29,918 bases of DNA, taken from an uncultured Faecalibacterium sp. Lineage in GTDB: Bacteria; Bacillota; Clostridia; Oscillospirales; Ruminococcaceae. The stretch spans positions 1 through 29,918 of the forward strand of contig CAKSWG010000024.1 of NCBI GenBank assembly GCA_934511465.1. Reading direction: 5' to 3'. Numbering within the stretch: position 1 is the first letter of the stretch; the number at the start of each line of letters is the position of its first letter. Positions 20,281-28,419 of the stretch are shown in pieces. The notes under the pieces were generated by a model that saw only the letters and a list, made by a program, of their open reading frames with translations, did not search any database and was not told the origin of the DNA. The position numbers were made by a program, and so were the translations under genes.

Positions 20281-21648
20281 ATGGCACAACCAAGACAAGA
20301 CATGGGCAGCGGCAGCGTAAAAAAATTGATGCTGCAACTGATGATCCCGGCTGTGGTAGCGCAGGTGGTGAACCTGCTGTACAACATCGTGGACCGCATT
20401 TACATCGGGCACATCGCGGGCATCGGCGCGGCTGCGCTCACCGGTGTGGGCCTGTTCACCCCCATTTTGATGCTGCTGAACGCCTTTGCCATGCTGGTAG
20501 GCGCAGGCGGCGCACCGCGCACCGCCATTGCGCTGGGGCAGGGGGACAAGCAGCAGGCTGAGAAGATCATTTCAAACAGCTTTACGGTGCTGATGTGCTT
20601 TGCGGTGGTGCTGACCATCGGCTTTTATGCGGGTGCCCCTGCGCTGCTGCGGCTGTTTGGTGCCAGCGATGCCACGCTGCCATACGCCCTGAGCTACAGC
20701 CGCATTTACATTCTGGGTTCCGTGTTCGTGCTGCTGGTGCTGGGCATGAACCCTTTTATCACCACGCAGGGCTTCGCCAAGACCAGTATGCTCACCACCG
20801 TGATCGGCGCGGTGATCAACATCATCCTTGACCCCATCCTGATCTTCGGGTTTGGACTGGGCGTGCAGGGCGCAGCCATTGCCACAGTGCTCAGTCAGGC
20901 CGTGGGCGCGGCGTGGATCCTGCGCTTCCTCACCGGCAAAAAGACCATCCTGCACCTGCGCAAAGACGATCTCCGCCCGGAAAAGCCGATCATCCTGCCG
21001 GTGCTGGCGCTGGGCATCTCGTCTTTTGTGATGCTTTCCACCGAGAGCCTGCTTTCCATCAGCTTCAGCTCCAGTCTGGCGCGGTACGGCGGCGACGTGG
21101 CCGTGGGTGCCATGACCGTCATTACCAGCGCATCCCAGCTGTGCACCCTGCCCATTCAGGGCATTTGTCAGGGTGGCCAGCCGGTGATGAGCTTCAACTT
21201 TGGCGCGGGCAAAAAAGCCCGTGTCAAGGAAGCTTTCCGCTTCCAGCTGACCTTATGCGGGGCGTACACCTGCATCTTCTGGCTTTTGATGATGCTGTTT
21301 CCCGGCGCGGTGGCGGGCATCTTTACTTCGGACCGTGCGCTGATCCAGTACACCACATGGTCCATGCGCATTTACATGGCCGGCATTTTTGCCATGGGCT
21401 TCCAGATCGGATGCCAGCAGAGCTTTATGGCGCTGGGGCAGGCCAAGGTGAGCCTGCTGCTGGCCTGCCTGCGCAAGATCATCCTGCTGATCCCGCTCAT
21501 CTTCATTCTGCCTCTGGTGCTGCCGGACAAGGTGTTCGGTGTGTTTCTGGCCGAGCCGGTCAGCGACATTCTGGCCGCCACCATCACCACCATCACCTTC
21601 TTTGCCCGGTTTGATAAGATCCTCGACTGCGGTGCGGCTCACGTATGA
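20281..21648 (+). CDS. MATE family cation-coupled multidrug exporter
   Basis: Exports drugs or metabolites in exchange for Na+ or H+. 455 residues from the ATG at 20281 (AAGGAG upstream), typical of the family, with about 12 membrane helices in two related halves. The motifs are PAVVAQVVNLLYNIVDRIYIGHI at the N-terminus, GAGGAPRTAIALGQGD near residue 78 and ICQGGQPVMSFNFGAGKKARV near residue 300. The upstream frame back to 20227 has no convincing start. A strong terminator follows at once. The substrate is unknown. Confidence 0.93.
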   Translation: MAQPRQDMGSGSVKKLMLQLMIPAVVAQVVNLLYNIVDRIYIGHIAGIGAAALTGVGLFTPILMLLNAFAMLVGAGGAPRTAIALGQGDKQQAEKIISNSFTVLMCFAVVLTIGFYAGAPALLRLFGASDATLPYALSYSRIYILGSVFVLLVLGMNPFITTQGFAKTSMLTTVIGAVINIILDPILIFGFGLGVQGAAIATVLSQAVGAAWILRFLTGKKTILHLRKDDLRPEKPIILPVLALGISSFVMLSTESLLSISFSSSLARYGGDVAVGAMTVITSASQLCTLPIQGICQGGQPVMSFNFGAGKKARVKEAFRFQLTLCGAYTCIFWLLMMLFPGAVAGIFTSDRALIQYTTWSMRIYMAGIFAMGFQIGCQQSFMALGQAKVSLLLACLRKIILLIPLIFILPLVLPDKVFGVFLAEPVSDILAATITTITFFARFDKILDCGAAHV

Positions 21649-21664
21649 TCCCCTGCTAAAGCAG

Positions 21665-21720
21665 AAACCCGGAACCTTTTCAGGGCCTTAAAATGGCTCA
21701 GAGATGGTTCCGGGTTTTTG
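21665..21720 (+). terminator. Terminator of the MATE gene (possibly shared with argF on the other strand)
   Basis: AAACCCGGAACC (21665-21676) pairs with GGTTCCGGGTTT (21706-21717), followed by TTG and T-rich sequence. The same stem sequence is used inside the element at 18738-18896. As a palindrome it can also stop argF transcription coming from the other side. Confidence 0.85.
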
Positions 21721-21751
21721 TTGTTTCTTTGTTCAGGGGGCCATTGCCCTC

Positions 21752-22666
21752 TTATTTCCCCGCCAGCAGAATGGCCAGCACAGCTTTCTGCACATGCAGG
21801 CGGTTCTCGGCTTCGTCAAAAATTTCCGGTGCGTGCTGCTCGAACACGGCGGAGGAGATCTCCTCGCCACGGTGGGCGGGCAGGCAGTGCAGCACCATGA
21901 CGTCGGGCTTTGCGCTTTCCAGCAGCTTGCCCGTGAGCTGGAAGCCCACGAAGTCCCGCAGGCGCTGCTCGCTTTCCGGCGTGCCGGGCTTGGCGGTGTT
22001 CCACACGGCCGTTGCCACCACGTCGGCGTCCTGAATGCCCTCGGCAGGGTCTGCGGTCAGGTGGAAGGCGCTGCCGTACTTGTAGGCGAACATCAGCACA
22101 TCCGCCGCCGGGCGGTAGCTTTCCGGACAGACGCAGGTGACCTGCATCCCGGCCAGCAAACCGCCCACGATGAGGCTGTTTGCCATGCTGCTGCCGTCGC
22201 CCACGAAGCAGAGCTTCCGGCCCGCAAGGCTGCCCCGGCGCTCCCGAATGGTCATCAAGTCCGCCAGCACCTGACAGGGATGGGCGTAATCCGTCAGGCC
22301 GTTGATCACCGGCACACCGGCCAGCTCGGCAAACTCTTCCAGATCGCTCTGGCGGTAGGTGCGCCACACCACGCAGTCGTAGTAGCGGCCCAGCACCCGG
22401 GCGGTGTCCTTGAGGGGCTCGCCGCGCCCGGCCTGCAGCTCGGCGGTGTTCATGTAGTTGCCCAGACCGCCCAGCTGGTACACACCCACCTCAAAGCTGG
22501 TGCGGGTGCGGGTGGACGCCTTGGAGAACATCAGAGCCACCGTTTTGCCCGCCAGCAGCGGGGCCGTGCCGCCCAGCTTCTGCTGTGCCTTGAGCTGGTC
22601 GGCCACATCCAGAATGTGGGTCAGCTCGGCAGGGGAGAGGTCGCTCATTTTCAGCAGATTTTTCAT
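21752..22666 (-). CDS. argF: Ornithine carbamoyltransferase family protein
   Basis: Makes citrulline from ornithine and carbamoyl phosphate in arginine synthesis. 304 residues from the ATG overlapping the argD stop (ATGA, 22663-22666). The carbamoyl-phosphate sites are clear: SKASTRTRTSFE near residue 48, DYAHPCQVLADL near 126, and VLHCLPAHRGEE near 260. The ornithine loop, usually DVWxSMG, here reads AVWNTAKPG: the Asp and the SMG triplet are not conserved, which may mean an altered amino-substrate site. The operon context with argJ, argB, argC, argD and argH still points to arginine synthesis. It is the last gene of the operon. Confidence 0.88.
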   Translation of the reverse strand: MKNLLKMSDLSPAELTHILDVADQLKAQQKLGGTAPLLAGKTVALMFSKASTRTRTSFEVGVYQLGGLGNYMNTAELQAGRGEPLKDTARVLGRYYDCVVWRTYRQSDLEEFAELAGVPVINGLTDYAHPCQVLADLMTIRERRGSLAGRKLCFVGDGSSMANSLIVGGLLAGMQVTCVCPESYRPAADVLMFAYKYGSAFHLTADPAEGIQDADVVATAVWNTAKPGTPESEQRLRDFVGFQLTGKLLESAKPDVMVLHCLPAHRGEEISSAVFEQHAPEIFDEAENRLHVQKAVLAILLAGK

Positions 22667-23865
22667 GCCTGCTCCTTCGGAGCCGTCGGCTCCATTTTGC
22701 TCAGCACATCGCTCAGGATCTCCAGCGCCATGTCCACATCGTGCTCGCTGAGGGTCAGCGGCGGCAGCAGGCGCAGGCGGGTCTTGGCCGTCAGCACCAG
22801 CAGGCCCGATTCGCGGCAGGCAGCCAGCACATCTGCGGCCTTGAGGTCGTAGAACTCGATGCCCACCATCAGGCCGATGCCGGAAATGCTCTTGACGTGG
22901 GGCAGCTTTGCGATGCCTGCGCGCAGCTGGACGGCGCGCTCGTTGACATTGGCAAGGAAGCTCTGGTCCATGCGGTCCACCACCACATTGGCACCGGCGC
23001 AGACCACCGGGTTGCCGCCGAAGGTGGAGCCGTGGGTGCCGGGGCCCATGCCTGCGGCCACCTTTTCGTTCATCAGCACCGCGCCGATGGGCAGGCCGCC
23101 GCCCAGACCCTTGGCCAGCGTGACCACGTCCGGCTTGAGGTTGTAGTGCTCGCAGCACAGGAAGGTGCCGGTGCGGCCCACGCCGGTCTGCACCTCGTCC
23201 ACGATGAGCACAAGGTCTTTTTCGTCACACAGCTTGCGCACGGCCTGCACGTAATCCGGGTCCAGCGCCATGACGCCGCCCTCGCCCTGAATCAGTTCCA
23301 GCATCACGGCGCAGGTGTTGCGGTCCACCAGCTCCCGCAGCGCTTCGATATCGCCCGCCGGAGCATACAGGAAGCCCTCGTTGAAGGGGCCGAAGTAGTT
23401 GTGGAACACCTCCTGACCGGTAGCGGTCAGGGTGGCGATGGTGCGGCCGTGGAAGCTGTTTACCAGCGTAATGACGGTGGTGCGGTCCTTGCCGTAGTGG
23501 TCCACGCTGTACTTACGGGCGGCCTTGATGGCACCCTCGTTGGCCTCGGCACCGGAGTTGCCGAAGAACGCCTTGCTCATGCCGGTGCGCTTGCACAGCT
23601 TTTTGGCCAGCTTGCCGCAGGGCGCAGTGTAGTAAAGGTTGGAAGTGTGCTGCAATTTGTGGGCCTGCTCGGACACGGCCTCGGCCCAGTCCAGATCACA
23701 GTAGCCAAGGCTGTTGACACCGATGCCGCTGGTAAAATCGAGATACTGCTGGCCTTCGGGCCCGATGGCACGCAGGCCGTGGCCTTTTTCCAGCACGATG
23801 GGGTTGCGGTTATAGGTGTGCAGGACGTATTCGCTGTCCCGCTTGATGACTTTTTCAGAATCCAT
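22663..23865 (-). CDS. argD: Acetylornithine aminotransferase
   Basis: PLP-dependent conversion of N-acetylglutamate semialdehyde to N2-acetylornithine with glutamate. 400 residues, standard for class III aminotransferases. Motifs: GNSGAEANEGAIKAAR near 100, NSFHGRTIATLTATGQ near 137, the cofactor Asp in LIVDEVQTGVGRTG near 218, and the PLP Lys in TLAKGLGGGLPIGA near 248. The start ATG has AGGAGG upstream. It follows the CAP-protein gene by 32 bp and overlaps argF by 4 bp. Confidence 0.95.
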   Translation of the reverse strand: MDSEKVIKRDSEYVLHTYNRNPIVLEKGHGLRAIGPEGQQYLDFTSGIGVNSLGYCDLDWAEAVSEQAHKLQHTSNLYYTAPCGKLAKKLCKRTGMSKAFFGNSGAEANEGAIKAARKYSVDHYGKDRTTVITLVNSFHGRTIATLTATGQEVFHNYFGPFNEGFLYAPAGDIEALRELVDRNTCAVMLELIQGEGGVMALDPDYVQAVRKLCDEKDLVLIVDEVQTGVGRTGTFLCCEHYNLKPDVVTLAKGLGGGLPIGAVLMNEKVAAGMGPGTHGSTFGGNPVVCAGANVVVDRMDQSFLANVNERAVQLRAGIAKLPHVKSISGIGLMVGIEFYDLKAADVLAACRESGLLVLTAKTRLRLLPPLTLSEHDVDMALEILSDVLSKMEPTAPKEQA

Positions 23866-23897
23866 AGTGGTGTACCTCCTTCGTCTTATCTGAGTGC

Positions 23898-25040
23898 TCA
23901 GGCATCCACAAAGTTCACCTGATACTCAAAGGTATTCACACTTCTTCCGCTGGCGGATACCAGCCCGTCTACCCGGACGGTATACAGCCCGTGGCAGAGA
24001 TTATCCGGGGAATCTTTCAGCACATCCTGCGGGCGGAAGATCAGGCAGCCAAGGTAATCGTCCGTGGTCTGATTATCCACGATCAGGCTTCCATCCTCGC
24101 CGCCAAGTTTATCAAGATGCCAGACCTTGCCGTCGCTCTGGCGGGTGACCGTAATGGTCACGCTGCCGCTCTTGGGCTGCTGGAACTTCTGGGGGTTCAG
24201 GCTGATGCTCCACACCGCACCGGACAGCGACGCCGGAAAGTTGCCGGACGCCGGCCATGCGATAAAGTTGTAGTCATTGCAGGAAGCGCTTCTGTCCTGC
24301 ACCTTGATCAGGGTGTATTCCTCCACGCGGGCCGTATAGTTTCCTGTAAGGGTGATGCTGCCCACATAGCCGATACCGGTCTTGCCCATGCGCGGGCTGA
24401 GCAGCCAGCGGCGGTGGCCCAGAGACGGCACCAGCATGTCTTCCATCAGTTTGTCCACAGCGTCTGCCGGGCCGTCCAGCGTCTTTTTCTCCGGGTGGAG
24501 ACCCGTATAGTTCGTACCCATATGCGCAAGGCAGCTGCTGGAAGTGGCGCTGTACGCTTCCTGATAGAACTTCCGTGACATATCGCCGGGCCTGTCCGGC
24601 GTGTGGGTGTTCTTACCGATCCTGGTAAGGATCACTGCGCCGTACTGGGCATTCTCCGAAAGGCCGGAGGTCAGCTCTGCCGCCGGAAGCCCTGCAATGC
24701 GGCGCAGCAGATTCAGCCGATCCGCTGCCTGCTGCAGCACCTCCTGCTTCACCTTGCCGGTGGCATAGGGGGCTTCGCAGCTGGGTGTTTCGTCGTAGAC
24801 GTCTCCCTGCAGCTTTGTCGGATTTTCCGCCATGAACTGCTGCAGCTCTTCGACGCTGAGCTTCGGCATGGACATGCTGCCGCTGTCATGATACTCCGTC
24901 TCGTCAAAAAGCGTCTGGCCGATGCTGCCAAAAATGCCGTTCTCCCGCCCGGAGACCGTGCCTGCCGCAGCAGCACTTAATACCATGCTGCTGCAAAAAG
25001 CTGCTGTGAGCAGCAGTGCCATTGCCCGCATCCGTTTCAT
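23898..25040 (-). CDS. Secreted CAP (SCP/PR1) domain protein embedded in the arginine operon
   Basis: 380 residues. The N-terminal signal peptide (basic MKRMR, then a hydrophobic stretch to about residue 26, cleavage near AAA-AG) sends it outside. The middle (about 95-240) has CAP-family features: RLNLLRRIAGLPAAEL, an SENAQYGAVIL helix, THTPDRP and the conserved SLGHRRWLLSPRMGKTGIGY. The C-terminal 130 residues look like a beta-rich domain (AVWSISLNPQKF, VTITVTRQSDGKVW). The function of bacterial CAP proteins is mostly unknown; this one has no arginine-related motif. It has AGGAGG before the ATG and its own promoter (25082-25110), so it may only be a passenger sharing transcription with argD-argF. 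Confidence 0.8.
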   Translation of the reverse strand: MKRMRAMALLLTAAFCSSMVLSAAAAGTVSGRENGIFGSIGQTLFDETEYHDSGSMSMPKLSVEELQQFMAENPTKLQGDVYDETPSCEAPYATGKVKQEVLQQAADRLNLLRRIAGLPAAELTSGLSENAQYGAVILTRIGKNTHTPDRPGDMSRKFYQEAYSATSSSCLAHMGTNYTGLHPEKKTLDGPADAVDKLMEDMLVPSLGHRRWLLSPRMGKTGIGYVGSITLTGNYTARVEEYTLIKVQDRSASCNDYNFIAWPASGNFPASLSGAVWSISLNPQKFQQPKSGSVTITVTRQSDGKVWHLDKLGGEDGSLIVDNQTTDDYLGCLIFRPQDVLKDSPDNLCHGLYTVRVDGLVSASGRSVNTFEYQVNFVDA

Positions 25041-25081
25041 AAGCTCCTCCTGTTTTTCAGCCCAGCGCTGTTTCTGTCACC

Positions 25082-25110
25082 AGTGTATCAGAATCCAGCG
25101 CGGCCTGCAA
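25082..25110 (-). promoter_or_regulatory. Internal promoter before the CAP gene and argDF
   Basis: Minus-strand TTGCAG (25110-25105), 17-bp spacer, TACACT (25087-25082), in the 90-bp gap after argB. It would let the CAP gene, argD and argF be transcribed apart from the upstream arg genes. Confidence 0.6.
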
Positions 25111-25130
25111 GATAAAAGCTGTAAATGCGC

Positions 25131-25985
25131 TTATTCGCGGTGGCTGCGGCGGTAGAAGCGGGTGCCGGAGCCGCGGTTGGAGAACAGCTCCAGCAGGATG
25201 GAGTGGGGCACCCGGCCATCGATGATGACCGCCTCGTGCACGCCCTGATAGATGGCGTCGGCCATGCCGCCGATCTTGGGGATCATGCCGCCCGCAATGA
25301 CACCGGCGGACTTGTAGCCCTCGATCTCGGACACCTCCACCTCGGGGATGAGGGTGCTTTCGTCGTCCTTATCCCGCAGCAGGCCCGCGATATCGGTCAT
25401 GGATACCAGCTTCTCCGCTTTCAGCGCAATCGCGATCTGCGCAGCGGCGGTGTCCGCGTTCACGTTGTAAGCCTGTCCCAGATCGTCCATGCCCACCGTA
25501 GCGATAACAGGAATAAACCCGCCGTCCAGCAGGCTTGCGATCAGGGTTGCGTCCACATGCACGATCTCGCCCACATGGCCCAGCTGGGGGTCCAGCTCGG
25601 TGCAGCGCAGCATCTGGCCGTCCATGCCGCACAGGCCCACGCCGCGGCCGCGCAGCTTTGCCACCAGATCCTTGTTCACCTTACCGGCCAGCACCTGCTG
25701 CACGATCTCCATGGTGGCGTCGTCGGTCACCCGCAGACCGTTTGCGAAATGGCTTTCCACACCCACCTTTTTCAGCATCTCATTGATGGCCGGGCCGCCG
25801 CCGTGCACCAGCACGACGCGCACACCCAGCAGGGTGAGGGTGACAAGATCGTTCATGACGGCATTTTTCAGTTCTTCGTTGATCATGGCATTGCCGCCGT
25901 ATTTCACGACCATGGTCTTTCCGTGATACTTCTGGATGTAGGGTGTCGCCTCAGAGAAAAGGCGCGCCATTTCTTCGTTTTTCAT
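25131..25985 (-). CDS. argB: Acetylglutamate kinase
   Basis: Phosphorylates N-acetylglutamate, the second step of arginine synthesis. 284 residues from the ATG at 25985 (AAGGAG upstream); the longer frame runs into the hairpin array and is rejected. Motifs: KYGGNAMINEEL near residue 28, VHGGGPAINEML near 62, and GGMIPKIGGM near 215. The N-terminal helix ending in ATPYIQKYHGKT is the type found in arginine-inhibited hexameric enzymes, so feedback inhibition by arginine is likely. Confidence 0.95.
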   Translation of the reverse strand: MKNEEMARLFSEATPYIQKYHGKTMVVKYGGNAMINEELKNAVMNDLVTLTLLGVRVVLVHGGGPAINEMLKKVGVESHFANGLRVTDDATMEIVQQVLAGKVNKDLVAKLRGRGVGLCGMDGQMLRCTELDPQLGHVGEIVHVDATLIASLLDGGFIPVIATVGMDDLGQAYNVNADTAAAQIAIALKAEKLVSMTDIAGLLRDKDDESTLIPEVEVSEIEGYKSAGVIAGGMIPKIGGMADAIYQGVHEAVIIDGRVPHSILLELFSNRGSGTRFYRRSHRE

Positions 25986-26011
25986 ATACTCTCCTTGCCA
26001 TAGAAATGATG

Positions 26012-26175
26012 TTTGCCGGTTTCCGGCAAATGATGCGCTGCGCAATGATGTTCCGGCTGCGCCGGAATGATGCACGCTGCGCGCATTGGGATATCTGCCG
26101 TTGGCATTTCCTCATTGTGCGCTACGCGCACGCCTCATGTTTCGCTGTGCGAAGCACATCATTGCCCACCGGGCA
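26012..26175. repeat. Array of eight mini-hairpins between argJ and argB
   Basis: Stems: TTTGCCGG-ttt-CCGGCAAA (26012-26030), TGCGC-t-GCGCA (26034-26044), TTCCGGC-tgc-GCCGGAA (26051-26067), TGCaCGC-t-GCGcGCA (26071-26085), TGCC-gtt-GGCA (26096-26106), GTGCGC-tac-GCGCAC (26117-26131), TTCGC-tgt-GCGAA (26141-26153) and TGCCC-acc-GGGCA (26163-26175). The first units are spaced by ATGATG, the last by CATCAT/CTCAT-like words, so the two halves face each other. The stem sequences differ, so copies are not simple repeats. Confidence 0.85.
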
Positions 26176-26177
26176 CA

Positions 26178-27407
26178 TCATGTTCTATAGTCGCCGTTGA
26201 TCTTGACGTAATCGTAGGTCAGATCGCAGCCCCATGCCTTGGCGGATACATCGCCGGTGCCCATGTCCACCTTGACCAGAACATCGTGCTCTGCCAGCAC
26301 CTTGGCAGCCTCCTCCTCGCTGTAGGGGTGATAGGCGGCGTTTTCGCACACATACACCTCACCGGCCTTGCTGGAAAGCCAGACGCAGACCTTATCGATG
26401 GAAAAATCGCCGGGGGTGTAGCCGATGGCGCACAGGATGCGGCCCCAGTTGGCGTCGCGGCCAAACACCGCTGCCTTGAAGAGGTTGGAGCACACCACAC
26501 TGCGGGAAACAGCGCGGGCCGTCTTGAGGTCCGGCGCATGGGTCACTTCGCAGGTGATGAGGTGGGTGGCACCCTCGCCGTCACCGGCGTGCTCGGCGCA
26601 CATGTGCTCTGCAATGGCGGTCAGCGCCGCCACAAAGGCGTGGTAGTCGGCGTTCTCCTCGCAGATCTCGGTGTTGCCTGCCAGACCCGATGCCATGATG
26701 ATGAGGGTATCGTTGGTGGAAGTATCCAGATCCACACTCATCTGGTTGTAGGTGCCGGGCACCACGGTCTTGAGGGCCTTTTCCAGCAGGATGGGGGAGA
26801 CTGCGGCATCGGTGGTGTAGAAGGCCAGCATGGTGGCCATATTGGGGGCGATCATGCCGCTGCCCTTGCCGATGGCACCCACGGTGCACACCTTGCCGCC
26901 CAGCTCGAACCGGATGGCGTATTCCTTTTTGTGGGTGTCGGTGGTCATGATGGCGGTGGCGGCATCGGCGCTGCCCTGCTCGTCCGCAGCCAGCTTTGCG
27001 GCGGCGGCGGGAATGCCCCGGGCAAAGGGGTCGATGACCATGGGCTGACCGATGACGCCGGTGGAGGCGGGCAGCACGTCCTGCGGGTCGATGCCCAGCT
27101 CTCTGCCCACCAGCTCGCAGCATTCTTCGGCCAGAGCCACGCCGTTGGCGGCGCAGGTGTTGGCGTTGCCGCTGTTCACAAGGATGGCCTGTGCATAGCC
27201 GTCCTTCAGGTGGGCGCGGTCCACCTTGATGGGTGCGCCGCAGACCTTGTTGGTGGTGTACACACCGGCGGCGGCGCAGCGCACGTCCGCCTTGATGAGT
27301 GCCAGATCGTATTTTTCTGCATGGTTTGCGCGGATGCCGCAGTGCACGCCAGCCGCCGCAAAGCCCTTGGGCGCGCAGATGCCGCCCGCAACTTCCTTAT
27401 ACTGCAT
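26178..27407 (-). CDS. argJ: Bifunctional glutamate N-acetyltransferase / ornithine acetyltransferase
   Basis: Transfers the acetyl group from acetylornithine to glutamate (cyclic pathway) and may also use acetyl-CoA. 409 residues. The self-cleavage site LPASTGVIGQP (about residues 177-187) has the nucleophile Thr that becomes the N-terminus of the beta chain; GKGSGMIAPNMATML and VDLDTSTNDT follow as in the family. The ATG has GAGGG upstream. It lies between argC and the mini-hairpin array. No separate argA or argE is seen here, as expected for the cyclic pathway. Confidence 0.95.
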   Translation of the reverse strand: MQYKEVAGGICAPKGFAAAGVHCGIRANHAEKYDLALIKADVRCAAAGVYTTNKVCGAPIKVDRAHLKDGYAQAILVNSGNANTCAANGVALAEECCELVGRELGIDPQDVLPASTGVIGQPMVIDPFARGIPAAAAKLAADEQGSADAATAIMTTDTHKKEYAIRFELGGKVCTVGAIGKGSGMIAPNMATMLAFYTTDAAVSPILLEKALKTVVPGTYNQMSVDLDTSTNDTLIIMASGLAGNTEICEENADYHAFVAALTAIAEHMCAEHAGDGEGATHLITCEVTHAPDLKTARAVSRSVVCSNLFKAAVFGRDANWGRILCAIGYTPGDFSIDKVCVWLSSKAGEVYVCENAAYHPYSEEEAAKVLAEHDVLVKVDMGTGDVSAKAWGCDLTYDYVKINGDYRT

Positions 27408-27430
27408 AATGATACCCTCCCTATAGCATC

Positions 27431-27471
27431 CTCGCCCTCTCCGTCAATGCTTCGCGGCCTGAGAGGGCGAG
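27431..27471. repeat. Palindromic stem between argC and argJ
   Basis: A perfect 11-bp stem CTCGCCCTCTC (27431-27441) with GAGAGGGCGAG (27461-27471) and a 19-nt loop that itself has GC-rich pairing. There is no U-run on either side, so it looks like an interspersed repeat or mRNA-stabilising stem rather than a terminator. Confidence 0.7.
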
Positions 27472-27477
27472 CCATCT

Positions 27478-28419
27478 TTATTCCAATCCTTCGGTCTCCG
27501 GCAGGCCCAGCATCAGGTTCATGCACTGGACGGCGGCACCGGAGGAGCCCTTGCCCAAGTTATCGAACACAGACACCAGCATCATCTGGTCGCCGGCGGC
27601 GTTCACGGTCAGGTACAGCTCCATGCGGTCGGTGCCGGCCATGGCGTTCGAGTACAGGCCGTTCTCCGGCAGGGTCTCGTTCAGCCCGTGCACCTTGACG
27701 GTGGCGGCGTCCTTATAGTACCCGGCAATGCCTGCAGCCACCTGTTCGGCGGTGGTACCCGCCAGCGTCAGGTCCAGCGGCACCAGCACCTGCATGCCGC
27801 AGTAGTAGTCACACACCACCGGCACGAACATGGGGGTGTGGGCAAGGCCGCTGATCTTCTGCATCTCGGGCAGATGCTTATGGGCAAGGCCCAGACCGTA
27901 GCTCTTGGGCGCATCCAGCTTGCTGTGCGCCGGGCGGTCGGGGCTCTCGTACTCGGCGATCATCTTTTTGCCGCCGCCGGAGTAGCCGGAGATGCCGGTG
28001 CAGCTGAAGGGATACTCTGCCGGTGCAAGGCCCAGCTCCACCAGCGGGCGGGCAATGCTGATAAAGCCGCTGGCATAGCAGCCGGGCACTGCCACGCGGC
28101 AGGAATTTTTGATTTTTTCCTTCTGGCCCGCCAGCTCCGGGAAGCCGTAGTCCCATGCGGCATCGGTGCGGAAGGCGGTGGAGGTGTCCAGCACCTTCAC
28201 GTCCGGGCGCAGCAGGGGCATGACCTCTTTGGATGCCGCATCCGGCAGGCAGAGGAAGGCGAGGTCGGCGGAGTTGATCACCTTTGCCCGCTCGTTCACA
28301 TCCTTGCGGCCCTCTGCGGAAATGGACAGCAGCTCGATCTCCGGGCGTGCAGCCAGCCGGTCGGCAATGCGCAGGCCGGTGGTGCCGGAGGAGCCATCAA
28401 TAAAAACTTTCACGCTCAT
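27478..28419 (-). CDS. argC: N-acetyl-gamma-glutamyl-phosphate reductase (short type)
   Basis: NADPH-dependent reduction of acetylglutamyl phosphate to the semialdehyde. 313 residues, the shorter of the two ArgC types. The nucleotide-binding start is VFIDGSSGTTGLRIADRL, the catalytic Cys is in RVAVPGCYASGF (about residue 118), and HKHLPEM is the usual His region. The ATG overlaps the argH stop (ATGA, 28416-28419), so translation is coupled. Confidence 0.95.
   Translation of the reverse strand: MSVKVFIDGSSGTTGLRIADRLAARPEIELLSISAEGRKDVNERAKVINSADLAFLCLPDAASKEVMPLLRPDVKVLDTSTAFRTDAAWDYGFPELAGQKEKIKNSCRVAVPGCYASGFISIARPLVELGLAPAEYPFSCTGISGYSGGGKKMIAEYESPDRPAHSKLDAPKSYGLGLAHKHLPEMQKISGLAHTPMFVPVVCDYYCGMQVLVPLDLTLAGTTAEQVAAGIAGYYKDAATVKVHGLNETLPENGLYSNAMAGTDRMELYLTVNAAGDQMMLVSVFDNLGKGSSGAAVQCMNLMLGLPETEGLE

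Noticed and set aside
22664..23158. N-terminal extension of argF up to 23158
   Set aside because: The extension is antiparallel-frame sequence within argD; the true start is the ATG at 22666 overlapping the argD stop.
26012..26175. CRISPR array
   Set aside because: The stems vary while only 6-bp spacers are shared, there are no repeats of 24-40 bp, no unique spacers and no cas genes.
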